A stretch of DNA of 64,000 nt from Nitrospirota bacterium (GCA_016190245.1 JACPQY010000085.1:62001-126000); one strand, 5' to 3'. Counted from the first letter of the stretch, positions 35,967 to 45,555 are shown. Made by a program: numbers and translations. The notes: generated by a model from the sequence alone, not told the origin.

Positions 35967-37157
35967 TCAGCGGTTCTTCCAGGCCCAATGCAACGGGGCC
36001 GGAAGCCACATGAGAAGCCGGCGAACCCGGGCGTGGAGATCGTCGTCCGACACGGTGCAGGTTGAACACACGGGGAGGGCCGACTTCCTCGCAAGCATCC
36101 CGCGGCGAAAGTCTGCGTATCTCTCCCCGCGCCAGATCTCACCGAACGAGCGATCGAACACGTTGCCCATCTTCAGCGAACCCTCGCGGTCCACCGAGAA
36201 ACAGCAGGGGTACACATCGCCGCGCGCGTCCACGTAGGCGGTCGTCCACGGCTTGTAGCACACTCGGCTTGGCCCTGGCGGCGTACAGGCCTCGCGCGCC
36301 GCCCGCCGCCAACGCTCGTAGAAATCGAGCGCGTCCGGCGGGGTCCCGTCGCGCGCGCGACCGTCAAGCCGTGCCTCCATGTCGGCCAGGAGGGACTCCT
36401 CGGCCCGGCAGGTCCGGGCCACCTCCGGCTGCTCCAGGTACTTGACGGGAATGAGCTGGATCGTGAGTCCGAGCTCCCGCTGGAGGGCCAGGGCGTGGTC
36501 AAAATCCATCAGATTGCCCTTCTGCACCACGAAGAGGACACGAAGCTCCGGTGCTGTGGCCGCGTGGCGGGCGCACAGATCGCGGAAGAGCCGAACATGC
36601 CCCATCACCTTCTCGAACCGGGACCCCTTTCGCACGGCCTCGAAACTGTCCTTTGTCGCCCCGTCGAGAGAGAAACTCAGAACGTCCAACCCCGCCTCGA
36701 TCAGCTTGCGACCTCGAACCTCGCTGGTGATCGTCATGTTGGACGGCATCACCACGATGCACCCCAGGGCCTTCGCCGCCTTGATCTTGTCGGCCAGCCC
36801 GCGATCCAGAAGGGGCTCGCCATCGCCGTTGAGAGTGAGGTAGGAAGGCCGCGCCTCGGCCAAGAGCGTCGCGAAACGATCGTTGGGGAAATCCTTGCTG
36901 AAAACGTCGCGGAATTCCCGGGCGCACATGATACAGGAGAGGTTGCACTTGTTGGTGGGCTCCACCTGCAGCCGGATCGGGAGCGGTGGCCTCGCGGGCA
37001 GGAATGCAATGGCCCAGGCGGTGCGGAGGAGGTGGACGATCCGCCGCGCGAGCGTGCGGAGGTAACCCCAGCCGGCGGCGCTGCGCGGCCAATCCGCCAG
37101 AAGTGTATCGAAAGGGTAAGGGATTCTTCGGTGAAACGGCCGCGCGGGCGTCGTCAT
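35967..37157 (-). CDS. radical SAM/SPASM-domain protein
   Basis: 396 residues from the ATG at 37157. The radical SAM motif is 'EPTNKCNLSCIMC' (CxxxCxxC), followed by the Gly-rich 'NGDGEPLLD' strand. The C-terminus has a SPASM-like set of Cys residues ('PSRVCYKPW', 'YPCCFSV', 'LPVCSTCTVSDDD') for an auxiliary iron-sulfur cluster. Relatives modify peptides, or act in cofactor or lipid pathways. No peptide substrate gene is visible next to it. Confidence 0.85.
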   Translation of the reverse strand: MTTPARPFHRRIPYPFDTLLADWPRSAAGWGYLRTLARRIVHLLRTAWAIAFLPARPPLPIRLQVEPTNKCNLSCIMCAREFRDVFSKDFPNDRFATLLAEARPSYLTLNGDGEPLLDRGLADKIKAAKALGCIVVMPSNMTITSEVRGRKLIEAGLDVLSFSLDGATKDSFEAVRKGSRFEKVMGHVRLFRDLCARHAATAPELRVLFVVQKGNLMDFDHALALQRELGLTIQLIPVKYLEQPEVARTCRAEESLLADMEARLDGRARDGTPPDALDFYERWRRAAREACTPPGPSRVCYKPWTTAYVDARGDVYPCCFSVDREGSLKMGNVFDRSFGEIWRGERYADFRRGMLARKSALPVCSTCTVSDDDLHARVRRLLMWLPAPLHWAWKNR

Positions 37158-37219
37158 TGCTCGCAGGCTATCACCCGCGCGACCCACGGGCCAGACCGCG
37201 CCACGCCCGCGGCGAGGGT

Positions 37220-38011
37220 CTACTTCCCCTTGAACTCAGGCTCGCGCTTCTGAATGAATGCGCTCACGCCCTCAACCAAATCTTCGGTCTGAGTCACGAG
37301 CGTCTGGCACAGCGCCTCGTACTCAAGGGCCGCACGGAGGTCGGACTCGACCTGCCGGTACACCGCGCGCTTGACAAGCCTCATGGGGACAGCCGGCCCC
37401 TTCGCCAGTTTTCCCACGAACGCCTCGGTCACGGCCCGCAGTTCGGCGGGTTCGGCCACCTTGTTGACAAGACCGACCCGGAGGGCCTCGTCCGCCTCGA
37501 TCATCTCGGAGGTCCAGATGAGCTCCAGTGCCTTCGAAAGGCCGACCAGTCGAGGAATGAGATACGTGCCGCCCATGCCGGGACTGAGCCCGATCCGGAG
37601 AAAGCCCGTGCTCAGCTTCGCCGCGCGGGACATGATCCGGATGTCGCACGCCAGCGCCAGCATCATCCCCGCGCCCACCGCGTGCCCATTGATCATCGCC
37701 ACCGTCGGGATCTCGATCTCCGTGACGCAGAGGAACTTGGGGTAGAACTTGAGGAACCCTTCGCGGCGCTCGGGAGGCGGGAGCTGGAAATCCGCCGAGG
37801 TGCTCCGGAGGTCACCGCCGGAGGAAAACGACTTCCCTTCCCCCCCGATCACGAATACGCGCACGTCACGATCGTTCTTCACCTCCGTGACCACGCGGGA
37901 GAACTCGTCCCCCATTTCATTGCTCATCGCGTTGCGCATGTCCGGCCGGTTCAGTGTGACCCAGACGACGCCGTCTCTGCGTTCAACCTTCAGCGTGGTG
38001 TATTCGGCCAT
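37220..38011 (-). CDS. enoyl-CoA hydratase/isomerase family protein
   Basis: 263 residues of the crotonase fold: 'TLNRPDMRNAMSNEM' CoA-binding start, the oxyanion-hole segments 'GGEGKSFSSGGDL' and 'INGHAVGAGMMLALACDIRI', and 'LIPRLVG'. AAGGAGG precedes the ATG. The second catalytic Glu region reads 'GLSPGMGGTYL', so the exact activity (hydratase or isomerase) is open. It may supply crotonyl-CoA to the ethylmalonyl-CoA genes that follow. Confidence 0.88.
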   Translation of the reverse strand: MAEYTTLKVERRDGVVWVTLNRPDMRNAMSNEMGDEFSRVVTEVKNDRDVRVFVIGGEGKSFSSGGDLRSTSADFQLPPPERREGFLKFYPKFLCVTEIEIPTVAMINGHAVGAGMMLALACDIRIMSRAAKLSTGFLRIGLSPGMGGTYLIPRLVGLSKALELIWTSEMIEADEALRVGLVNKVAEPAELRAVTEAFVGKLAKGPAVPMRLVKRAVYRQVESDLRAALEYEALCQTLVTQTEDLVEGVSAFIQKREPEFKGK

Positions 38012-38074
38012 CAGCCCTCCTTCATTCAGATCGCCCTGAGATTGGTTGCGATTCTAGCCCGTGTTCGTTCAACA

Positions 38075-38190
38075 CCCCCCATCCTCTCCGCCACGGGCGG
38101 ATTCCCCCGCAAGGGGGGAAGGGATCGGAAAAGAGGCGACCCACCTCATTTCCCCCTCCCCCTCGATGGGGGAGGGTCAGGGTGGGGGTG
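38075..38190. repeat. multi-hairpin palindromic element, intergenic copy
   Basis: It contains CTTCCCCC-like and GGGGGGAAG arms, CCTCCCCC...GGGGGAGG arms, and outer CACCCCCCATCC / AGGGTGGGGGTGAA arms, so it can form a three-way junction. The same element lies inside the mutase gene at 50578-50700. Confidence 0.75.
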
Positions 38191-38412
38191 AACCTGCACT
38201 CTAGTCCAAACGGGAGGAGTGGGCACGTCAACTCGCCGGTGTGGGAACGTCTTCCTGAGGGCAGAGGGACTCAAACGGGTGCAGAACCGAGTTCCCTCCG
38301 CCTCCAAGCCGGCCTGACGGCGGCCTCCGGCAGGAGGAGCGAGATTTCGCGGACGCGATAGTGCAGGGGCCGTCCGCCTCCCGCCGGCCCCCGCGAATAC
38401 CAGCGTCCTACA

Positions 38413-38811
38413 CTACGCAGCCTCGGGCGTGCCCTGCTCGAAGTCGAGTCGCAGATTCTGCTCCGGTGCTCGGATCTCGCCCATGTACCGCCCACCCTCT
38501 TGGGCAAGCGCCTGGGCCATCAGCTTTCGGTGACAGAAGGCATCCGGCGGGCAGTAGCAGGTCAACACCACCCGGTACCGGCTGAGGAGCTCCTCCCACG
38601 CGCGGAAGTTCGTCTCCCGCGTTCGCCGGAGGTGCTCGAGGTACCAACTGGCGTATGCCTGCTTGCCGACGCGCCCCCGCTTGAACGCCATCACCATTCC
38701 CCATGATGGCGGCGCGAAAACGCGCCCGATCCCCCGCGCCGTGCCGATCGACACGTCAACGGCGTCCGGCCATTTGTAATGGCCGACGCACGCGGTATAG
38801 ATCTCCCCCAT
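38413..38811 (-). CDS. DUF488/DUF4326-like protein
   Basis: 132 residues from the ATG at 38811. 'RVVLTCYCPPDAFCHRKLMAQAL' is the signature Cys/His stretch of small proteins annotated as DUF488- or DUF4326-like, and 'VDVSIGTARG' and 'AFKRGRVGKQAYASWYLEHL' fit that fold. Function is unknown. The start has only a weak G-rich upstream sequence, and an ATG 12 codons earlier is possible. Confidence 0.7.
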   Translation of the reverse strand: MGEIYTACVGHYKWPDAVDVSIGTARGIGRVFAPPSWGMVMAFKRGRVGKQAYASWYLEHLRRTRETNFRAWEELLSRYRVVLTCYCPPDAFCHRKLMAQALAQEGGRYMGEIRAPEQNLRLDFEQGTPEAA

Positions 38812-39381
38812 GTTCGGCCCCCTTGGGACCTCCATCGTCCCGGTCACTGCTTTTCAGGCCCATCCTTTGGCGTTGCGGGGGGTGGGAGGGCTCCAATCCT
38901 TGGCCGCTCCACCCGTCGCACGCAGCCTTGCAGTGCTACCCCCTATCCCTTCCGTGGGGGCTATCCTACTCATTCATTAGTATAGCAAACCATACACCAA
39001 TGTCAAGTCGCACCCATGTGTATTGGATGGAACCCACAACCTTTCTCATGCGCTCCTTCATGCCTTGTGAGCCTCTCCCCATTGCTGGGGATTCTTGTCC
39101 TCAAACGTCGACTTTCCCGACACCGGGCGTGGCCGCGCGCCCAACGCTCGGCCAAAACCAGCCTATCGGGAAGTCCACGTTCCCACCGGTTCGGACCCGG
39201 ACGCATGGGAATGCGTCCCTACGGGGATGGTGTTGGAACCTCTTCCCGGCCGCCACGGACCGCTATCTTCGTAGGGACCGATTCCTATCGGTCCGAATCG
39301 GGATCCTTACGGACGAAGCCGGTTTGACATCCTCGAGCGCGGAGGTTATGTAAGCCCAGCGAAGCCCACAACGCGAAGAGC
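38812..39381. repeat. gene-free stretch with small CGTAGGGAC palindromes
   Basis: No gene is supported. Two hairpins of one type lie here: GGACGCAT-ggga-ATGCGTCC (about 39197-39216) and GGACCGAT-tcct-ATCGGTCC (about 39277-39296), each next to CTACGG or CGTAGG. A short A+T-rich tract at 38975-39003 could hold a promoter. Confidence 0.6.
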
Positions 39382-39789
39382 ATGTTCCGCAAAATCGACC
39401 ACATCGGGATTGCCGTGCCGAACCTGGCCGAGGCCCTGCGAGTTTACCGAGACACACTTGGATTCACGGTGGACCATCAACAGCGCGTGGAGGACCAGCA
39501 GGTCACGACCGCGTTTATCCCTGTCGGCGGTACCCACCTTGAGCTCCTGGAGCCCACCTCCCCCGACAGTCCCATCGGCAAGTTCCTGGCCAAGCGCGGG
39601 GCCGGGCTGCATCACGTGGCCATCGCCGTGGACGACATAGAGGCCGCGATCAGGGACTACACCAGCCGGGGCATCCGGATGATCGATCCCAAGCCGCGCC
39701 TCGGCGCGCATGGGAAGAAGATCGCGTTCGTGCATCCCAAGTCCACCGGTGGGATTCTGCTCGAGCTGTGCGAAACACCGGAGAAATAG
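39382..39789 (+). CDS. epi: ethylmalonyl-/methylmalonyl-CoA epimerase
   Basis: 135 residues of the vicinal-oxygen-chelate fold. Metal ligands are visible in 'KIDHIGIAV' (His7), 'HLELLEP', 'GLHHVAIAVDD' and 'ILLELCE'. The enzyme interconverts the 2R and 2S forms of ethylmalonyl-CoA and methylmalonyl-CoA, which the mutases require. It is 31 bases upstream of the lyase gene in the same direction, so they form an operon. Confidence 0.9.
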   Translation: MFRKIDHIGIAVPNLAEALRVYRDTLGFTVDHQQRVEDQQVTTAFIPVGGTHLELLEPTSPDSPIGKFLAKRGAGLHHVAIAVDDIEAAIRDYTSRGIRMIDPKPRLGAHGKKIAFVHPKSTGGILLELCETPEK

Positions 39790-39820
39790 GCGCCCCGCGT
39801 CTTGTTGAAGGAGGAGATCC

Positions 39821-40867
39821 ATGTTTGTGGTTGACGAAGGCAAGCGAACGGTAGTCCCTCGGACAGAACTCACCTACCCGGGCCACGACCTGAAATTCCA
39901 TCGCAACGCCGCGGATCCGGTGAAGGCGCCCGTGGACCACGTCATGGCCGATCTCGAGGACGCCTGCCCATACGAATTCAAGGGCGAGAAGAGCCGCAAG
40001 ACGGTGATCGAGGCGTTCAACACCCTCGACTTCGGCCGGAAAGTGATCACGTTCCGTCCCAACAACATCAAGTCGCCGTTTTTCGAGGACGACGTCCGCG
40101 CCGTGGTGGCGGGTGCGCCGAACCGCTTCCACGGGGTAATCCTGCCCAAGATCTTCGGGCCGGAGGACGTTCACCGCCTGGCCAAACTGCTGGACGACTG
40201 CGAGCGCAAGGCCGGCTGGCGGTTCAAGCTCCAGATCGAGACGCTCATCGAGAACCCGGTGTCGCTGGAAAACGCCTACGAGATCGCCGCCTGCTCGCCA
40301 CGGATGGCCGGGTTGATTTTCGGGATCGCGGACTACTCATCGTGGATGAGGATTCGAGACATCGTAAAAGATCAGAACATCAACTTTGCCTATGCGAAAC
40401 AGCGGACCGCGGCCGCCGCGAAGTCCCACGGCCTTCACGCCATCGACAACGTGTACCTCCGCCTTCCCCGCAAAGGCGCTGCACCGGAGGAGCTGGCCGA
40501 CATCGAGAAAGGACAGCGCGAGAAGAACCTCGGCGCGGCGGCAATGGGGATGGACGGGACTTGGGTCATTCATCCCAGCCAGATCGCCATCGCCAACGAG
40601 TGCTACACACCGACGCCGCAGCAGGTGGAAGACGCCAAGCGCGTGATCGAGATGTACCACGCGCAAGGGGGCGGCGCGATGTTCGACCAGGAGAAGGGCG
40701 AGATGGTGGACGAGGCCACGGCCAAGATGGCGCTCGGGGATCTCTCGAAGGGCGTCCAGGCGGGCGTCGTGGACGCCGCCTATCTGGCGGAAAAGGCCGC
40801 TCGCAGCGCGAAGATCACGGGGTACGACATCCTCCGGGCCGGTCGAGAGGCCCGAGCGGCGGCCTGA
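39821..40867 (+). CDS. mcl: L-malyl-CoA/beta-methylmalyl-CoA lyase
   Basis: 348 residues of the CitE/HpcH family. The N-terminus 'RTELTYPGHDLKFHRNAADPVKAPVDHVMADLEDACP' is characteristic of Mcl1, and 'LQIETLIENPVSLENAYEIA' and 'GIADYSSWM' form the Mg/CoA site. It cleaves beta-methylmalyl-CoA to glyoxylate and propionyl-CoA, and malyl-CoA to glyoxylate and acetyl-CoA. GGAGGAG precedes the ATG. It is a core enzyme of the ethylmalonyl-CoA pathway, whose other genes lie at 45556-52104. Confidence 0.92.
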   Translation: MFVVDEGKRTVVPRTELTYPGHDLKFHRNAADPVKAPVDHVMADLEDACPYEFKGEKSRKTVIEAFNTLDFGRKVITFRPNNIKSPFFEDDVRAVVAGAPNRFHGVILPKIFGPEDVHRLAKLLDDCERKAGWRFKLQIETLIENPVSLENAYEIAACSPRMAGLIFGIADYSSWMRIRDIVKDQNINFAYAKQRTAAAAKSHGLHAIDNVYLRLPRKGAAPEELADIEKGQREKNLGAAAMGMDGTWVIHPSQIAIANECYTPTPQQVEDAKRVIEMYHAQGGGAMFDQEKGEMVDEATAKMALGDLSKGVQAGVVDAAYLAEKAARSAKITGYDILRAGREARAAA

Positions 40868-40904
40868 GGCGGCCGGCAGGCCTCGGAGCCTATCCGAAAA
40901 CCCC

Positions 40905-41050
40905 GGCACTCGTAGGGGAGCATCTTTCAGATGCTCCCTCCTCATGGGCGGGTCTGCCTGCCTGTCCGCCGCGGCGGACAGGCGGGAAGACCCGCCCCTA
41001 CAGGGGTTCTAGGATAGGCTGTTGGAGTAGGGATCGATTCTCATCGATCC
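40905..41050. repeat. cluster of three palindromes downstream of the lyase gene
   Basis: GGAGCATCT-ttc-AGATGCTCC, then a nested GGGCGGGTC...CTGTCCGCC-gc-GGCGGACAG...GACCCGCCC, then GGATCGAT-tctc-ATCGATCC. Each borders CGTAGGG-like sequence. Confidence 0.8.
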
Positions 41051-42042
41051 GGTCCTCCCGGCCAATTGCGCTTTAGATACCCCATCGCGTTGTCGAACAG
41101 GATCTTGCGGCTGAGAGTCTCGCCGAAGCGCTTGACGAGCGCATCGTGAAGGCGTGGCATCCCGGCAATGTCACCGATCTCCTTGAGCAGAACGACGCCG
41201 CCCATGTCGCTCCCGATGGCCACGTGATCCTCGCCCCCCAGCGAGAGCCAGTGGTCCAGGTGGCGGAAGACGTCCTCCATCTTCCCCCACACGGCGCCGA
41301 TCCGCAGATAGTGCGGGTAGAGGATCACTCCTAGCAACCCATCCCGCCGGATGATCTCGCGGCTCTGGTCGTCCGTGAGGTGCCGGTCGTGGCGGCAAAC
41401 GGATTTCGCTCCGCCATGGGAGTAGATCGGCGCGCGCTTCGCGACCTCCATCACATCCCAGAATCCCTTCTCGGACGAGTGCGCCACGTCCACGATGAGG
41501 CCCGCCTTCTCCATCCCCCCGATCAGCCGCCGGCCGAATGCGCGCAAGCCCTTTGTGCGGGTGAACCGCGAGGCCAGATAGGTATCGCCGACCGGCGTGT
41601 TGATGAAGTGCGTGAGCGTAATGTAGAAGACGCCCCTCTGCTTGAAATACGCGAGGTTGGCGGGATCGTTCCCGACGTGATGTCCGCCCTCCAGGGCGAG
41701 CACGGCCGCGATCTTTCCACCGGCAACCGCGGCTTGGATCTCCGCGGGCGTTTTTGCATGCACGAGCACATCGGGGTGGCGTGCCACTAACCCCTCGAAA
41801 AGGGCGATCTGAGCCTTCGCGGTCTCAAAACAGTCTCGATGGGGCCAACGGAAGAACGCATAGACGGCGAAGGTGAGCAGTTTCACGCCGCTCTCGCGAA
41901 TCCGCGGGACGTCGATGTGACTTGAGGTCGGGAGGTACGGAAGGAGCCAGGGTGTCCGGCCGCGCGTGTCGAGGGTCTTGCGCCAGTAGTACATGGACAT
42001 CAGCGCGTGCGAGTGCAAATCGGCCATGGGGAGAAGATCCAT
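41041..42042 (-). CDS. membrane dipeptidase-type amidohydrolase (peptidase M19)
   Basis: 333 residues from the ATG at 42042, just before the first metal motif 'DLHSH'. Further zinc ligands are seen in 'LALEGGHH', 'DVAHSS', 'YSHGG' and 'AIGSDMGG', in the M19 order. The family hydrolyses dipeptides or lactams with a binuclear zinc centre. No signal peptide is visible, so it is probably cytoplasmic. The frame is open 95 codons further upstream, but that part overlaps the divergent DNA-repair gene. Confidence 0.85.
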   Translation of the reverse strand: MDLLPMADLHSHALMSMYYWRKTLDTRGRTPWLLPYLPTSSHIDVPRIRESGVKLLTFAVYAFFRWPHRDCFETAKAQIALFEGLVARHPDVLVHAKTPAEIQAAVAGGKIAAVLALEGGHHVGNDPANLAYFKQRGVFYITLTHFINTPVGDTYLASRFTRTKGLRAFGRRLIGGMEKAGLIVDVAHSSEKGFWDVMEVAKRAPIYSHGGAKSVCRHDRHLTDDQSREIIRRDGLLGVILYPHYLRIGAVWGKMEDVFRHLDHWLSLGGEDHVAIGSDMGGVVLLKEIGDIAGMPRLHDALVKRFGETLSRKILFDNAMGYLKRNWPGGPDR

Positions 42043-42271
42043 GGGGATGGAGTCTACCGCCGATCCCGGTCCCACGCACTTGCTCGCGATCCGACATGGG
42101 GAGATAGTGGGATGTAGGGGAAACCATGGCCGGGTATTCGGGGCTGAGATTGCTTCGCTCCGCTCGCATTGACAGAGGGTTGGTGTCATTGCGAAGGAGT
42201 CCCCGCCACCCGGCGGGGACGACTCAAGCAATCTCGGCCAAGACTTGTCCACCGCACCAGTAGTGCGCTTC

Positions 42272-43054
42272 ATGAAGTCGCCGTCGACCAAGCCGAGACA
42301 AACGGCCCCACCGAACAGTTTCCACACCGAGGTCCGCGAGGCCCTCGAGCGGAAAGCACACCGCCGCGTGAAGGAGTCCTACGAGAGGTATTTCAAGGGG
42401 GCGGTGCAATTCGTCGGTGTGCGCACGCCCGCCGTGCGCGCAGTCGAACGAGCGATGAAGCCGCACTTCTTGCGTCTGACCGTTCCTGAAGCCAGCCGCG
42501 AGGCATTGGCCCTGCTCGCGTCTCCATTCATGGAGGAAAGGCAGATCGCTGTGAGCCTCTTGCGCTCCATGGCAAAGAGTCTATCGAACGATTTTCTGGA
42601 CCGCTTGGAGCCGCTCTTTGACGGCACAGTGAAGGATTGGGGCTCGTGCGACGGCGTTGCGGGGCGCGTCCTGCGCCATCTGCTCAAGCGCGATCCCAAG
42701 TTCCTCTATCGTGTGATCTCATGGAGCACGTCGCGCAACCTCTGGCGCCAACGGGCCTCGGCGGTGGCCTTCGTCAACGAGGCCCGCCACGGCCGCTACA
42801 ACAAGGAAATCCTGACGGTGTGCGAAAACATCGTGGGGAATCCCGAGAGGTTCGTTCAACTCGGTCTGGGATGGGTGCTTCGGGAGCTCTTCCTCGCGAA
42901 CCGCGATCTTGCCCTTGGGTTCCTCGCCGCGCACTACCCTCAGATCAGCCGGGAGGGGCTGCGTTACGCCATCGAGAAGATGCCGGTCTCGCTGCGCGAG
43001 CGAATCTTGACGGAACACGCGAAGGCGCAGCGATCGGGCACCGGAAGGCGCTGA
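42272..43054 (+). CDS. AlkD-like DNA alkylation repair protein
   Basis: About 260 residues of stacked HEAT-like helices. Typical segments are 'FVGVRTPAVRAVER', 'WGSCDGVAGRVLRH' and 'SWSTSRNLWRQRASAVAF' (AlkC/AlkD family). Such enzymes excise positively charged alkylated bases. The ATG at 42272 is preferred; a TTG at 42245 would add nine residues. The gene converges on pccB with an 18-base gap. Confidence 0.82.
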   Translation: MKSPSTKPRQTAPPNSFHTEVREALERKAHRRVKESYERYFKGAVQFVGVRTPAVRAVERAMKPHFLRLTVPEASREALALLASPFMEERQIAVSLLRSMAKSLSNDFLDRLEPLFDGTVKDWGSCDGVAGRVLRHLLKRDPKFLYRVISWSTSRNLWRQRASAVAFVNEARHGRYNKEILTVCENIVGNPERFVQLGLGWVLRELFLANRDLALGFLAAHYPQISREGLRYAIEKMPVSLRERILTEHAKAQRSGTGRR

Positions 43055-43072
43055 ACAGGCAGCGCCCCGCGC

Positions 43073-44656
43073 TCAGACCGGGAAGACGCCGTGGCGCTTG
43101 GGCGGGCGCTCGATCTGCTTGTCCCACGCCAGTTCGAGCATCCGGGCGATCGCGAGCCGCGTTTCCCGGGGGTCGATCACATCGTCAATCATCGCCTGGC
43201 GGGCGGGCAGGAAGGGGTGAATGTTCTTCTTGATCTCTTCGATGAGCGCCTGTTTCATGGCCTCCGGGTTGTCGCTGGCCTCCAGACCCTTGCGCGCGAA
43301 GATGCTCACGAAGCCCTCGGGCCCCATGAGGGCGATCTCCGCCGTGGGCCACGCCGCGATGTAGTCCGGCTCGTAGGCGCGACCGTTCATCACAAAGTAG
43401 CCCGCGCCGTAGGCCTTGCGGATCACGATCGTGATCTTGGGCACCGTCGCCGAGGCCACGGCGTGAAGCATCTTGGAGCCGTGACGGATAATGCCCTCCT
43501 TCTCGACTTTCGATCCCACCATGAAGCCCGGCACGTCCACGAGGAAAACGAGCGGGATGCGGAAGGCATCGCAGAGCCCGACGAATCGCGCGGCTTTGTC
43601 GGCGCTGTCGTTGTCCAGCACGCCGCCGAAGTACATCGGGTTGTTGGCCACGATGCCCGCGGGCCGGCCGCCGAACCGGGCCAGACACGTCACGAGGCTA
43701 CGCGCCCACTTGGGCTTCATTTCGAAATACTTCCCGTGGTCGGCAATCATGCCGATGAGCCGCTTCATGTCGTAGGCGCGGCGCGGGTTCTCCGGGACGA
43801 TCGTGAGGAGCCCTTCCTCGCGGCGGTCCACGGGGTCGTCGCACGGAACCACCGGCGGGACTTCATCGCAGAAGGAGGGGAAGTAGGAGAGATAGTCACG
43901 GATGACCTTCATGCACGCCTCGTCGTTTTCCACTTCGAGGTCGCCCACGCCGCTGAGCTCGCAGTGGACTTTCGAGCCGCCCATTTCCTCTTCGGTGACG
44001 TCCTCGCCGATCGCGGCCTTCACGAGATACCGGCCGCCGAGGGCCATCGAACTGGTCCCTTTCACCATGGGCACGAAGTCGGCCAGGCCCGGCAGATAGG
44101 CCGTGCCCGCGGCGCCCGGTCCGACCATCGCGCAGACCTGCGGGACCACGCCGCTCATCACAACCTGCTCGCGGAAGAGATACCCCATGCCGGCGAACAG
44201 CGAGGCCTGCTCGTGCCCCCCCCCCGACTCGTGGATCCGCGCGCCGGCGGAATCGCACAGCCAGATGATCGGCATCCGCCACTTGAGCGTCATCTCACGC
44301 AGGCGGGTCACTTTGGTCTCACCGGTCACCCCGATAGACCCCCCGAGGACGGTGAAGTCATACGCCGCCACGCCCACCCTTCTTCCCTCGATCTTGCCGT
44401 AGCCGGTCACGACGCCGTCCGCCGCTCCACGCACGTCCCGGCCGGGCAGAACCTTGAGCTCGGGATACGGCTCGGCGAGGATGCCGAATTCCACGAAGCT
44501 GCCCGGGTCGAGCAGAAGGTCGATCCTCTCCCGGGCGGTGAGCTTCCCTTTCGCGTGCTGTTTGGTGACTTTCTCGGGCCCACCCATCTCTTTGGCCCGG
44601 GCCCGCTTGCTCTCGATCTCAGCGACAAGGTCTTTCATCGTGGCCATGGCTCTCAT
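43073..44656 (-). CDS. pccB: propionyl-CoA carboxylase beta subunit (acyl-CoA carboxyltransferase)
   Basis: 527 residues in the usual length range. The N-terminus 'KQHAKGKLTARERIDLLLDPGSFVE' and the crotonase-like halves with 'GLCDAFRIPLVFLVDVPGF' and 'VIRKAYGAGYFVMNGR' are diagnostic. It transfers carboxyl from biotin to propionyl-CoA, giving methylmalonyl-CoA. The lyase reaction of the ethylmalonyl-CoA pathway releases propionyl-CoA, so the context fits. The biotin carboxylase subunit is not in the window. Its ATG overlaps the methyltransferase stop. Confidence 0.9.
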   Translation of the reverse strand: MRAMATMKDLVAEIESKRARAKEMGGPEKVTKQHAKGKLTARERIDLLLDPGSFVEFGILAEPYPELKVLPGRDVRGAADGVVTGYGKIEGRRVGVAAYDFTVLGGSIGVTGETKVTRLREMTLKWRMPIIWLCDSAGARIHESGGGHEQASLFAGMGYLFREQVVMSGVVPQVCAMVGPGAAGTAYLPGLADFVPMVKGTSSMALGGRYLVKAAIGEDVTEEEMGGSKVHCELSGVGDLEVENDEACMKVIRDYLSYFPSFCDEVPPVVPCDDPVDRREEGLLTIVPENPRRAYDMKRLIGMIADHGKYFEMKPKWARSLVTCLARFGGRPAGIVANNPMYFGGVLDNDSADKAARFVGLCDAFRIPLVFLVDVPGFMVGSKVEKEGIIRHGSKMLHAVASATVPKITIVIRKAYGAGYFVMNGRAYEPDYIAAWPTAEIALMGPEGFVSIFARKGLEASDNPEAMKQALIEEIKKNIHPFLPARQAMIDDVIDPRETRLAIARMLELAWDKQIERPPKRHGVFPV

Positions 44657-45387
44657 TCGCTCCCGTCTGCCGGAATTCGGCCACGCTTCGGTCGGTCGCC
44701 GCCCCGCGCGCCGGCCTTGCGGCCGAGCATGACCAGCGCGGGCGTTCCGTCGAGTCGCCGCGCCTCGGCTTCGGCCAAGGGGAGACCCGCCAGAAGGGCG
44801 CGCGCATCATCGAGATCGGGACCGTAGCCCGCCACTCCCATGCGGAAGGCGATCACCGCCAGACCTTTTATCACAGCCGGTACACGGTAACGCCCGACGA
44901 ACCGCCGGGCATCATCCAGCTTGCAACCGCGGTCGGCCTCGAGGACCATGAGCCGTCCCCCGCGGCGCAGCACCCTCACGCACTCCGCCATGCCGCGCTC
45001 TTGGTCGGGCCAGTGCTTTATGGAGGCGATGCTGTAGACCCCGTCAAAAGTCTCGTCGGGAAACGGCAGATCGAGGGCGGAGGCGCGGACCACACGGACC
45101 CGACCGTCGCAACCCCGCGTCCGACGCGTGACCCGCTTCACCTGCCCCCACGAGAGGTCCAGGCCGGTGATCTGCAAACCTGGATTTCGAGAGGCGATGT
45201 CCGCAGTAATCTGGCCCCCGCCGCAGCCCACCTCGAGGAGGTGTCCACGCGGAGGAATCATCTGTGCGAAATCGGCATCCCTTTCCTTCTTCAGGTCGAG
45301 CACCGCGGGAGCGATGAACCGATCATAGAACCACGCCTCCCAAGCCGAGTACGGCGCAGTGATGTCGAACGATCCGCTACCGATCAT
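44653..45387 (-). CDS. class I SAM-dependent methyltransferase
   Basis: 244 residues with the SAM motif 'LLEVGCGGGQITADIA', acidic loop 'ITGLDLSWGQ', and 'ASALDLPFPDETFDGVYSIASIKHWPD' as in UbiE/COQ5-like small-molecule methyltransferases. GGAGG lies nine bases before the ATG at 45387. It is translationally coupled to pccB (ATGA). The substrate is unknown. Confidence 0.85.
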   Translation of the reverse strand: MIGSGSFDITAPYSAWEAWFYDRFIAPAVLDLKKERDADFAQMIPPRGHLLEVGCGGGQITADIASRNPGLQITGLDLSWGQVKRVTRRTRGCDGRVRVVRASALDLPFPDETFDGVYSIASIKHWPDQERGMAECVRVLRRGGRLMVLEADRGCKLDDARRFVGRYRVPAVIKGLAVIAFRMGVAGYGPDLDDARALLAGLPLAEAEARRLDGTPALVMLGRKAGARGGDRPKRGRIPADGSE

Positions 45388-45513
45388 GATGGCCCTCCAG
45401 TCCCGACCCACGGCGCCCATTGTATACGCCAAGCGCTCGACAAGGTCCAACCCCAAGCCGAGCCCACCACCCACCACCAAAGAGTCCACCCGCCCATTGA
45501 GGGACTACCGGGG

Positions 45514-45542
45514 TTGACATGACCCGACCGATTCGCTAATCC
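45514..45542 (+). promoter_or_regulatory. promoter of the mcd-mch-ccr operon
   Basis: TTGACA (45514-45519), a 17-base spacer, then TAATCC (45537-45542). The ATG at 45556 follows after 13 bases and has no Shine-Dalgarno. Confidence 0.6.
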
Positions 45543-45555
45543 AAGAAACAGTCTA

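Noticed and set aside
43091-44827. A 578-codon frame opposite pccB
   Set aside because: It is the antisense of a strongly conserved carboxyltransferase and has no recognisable domains.
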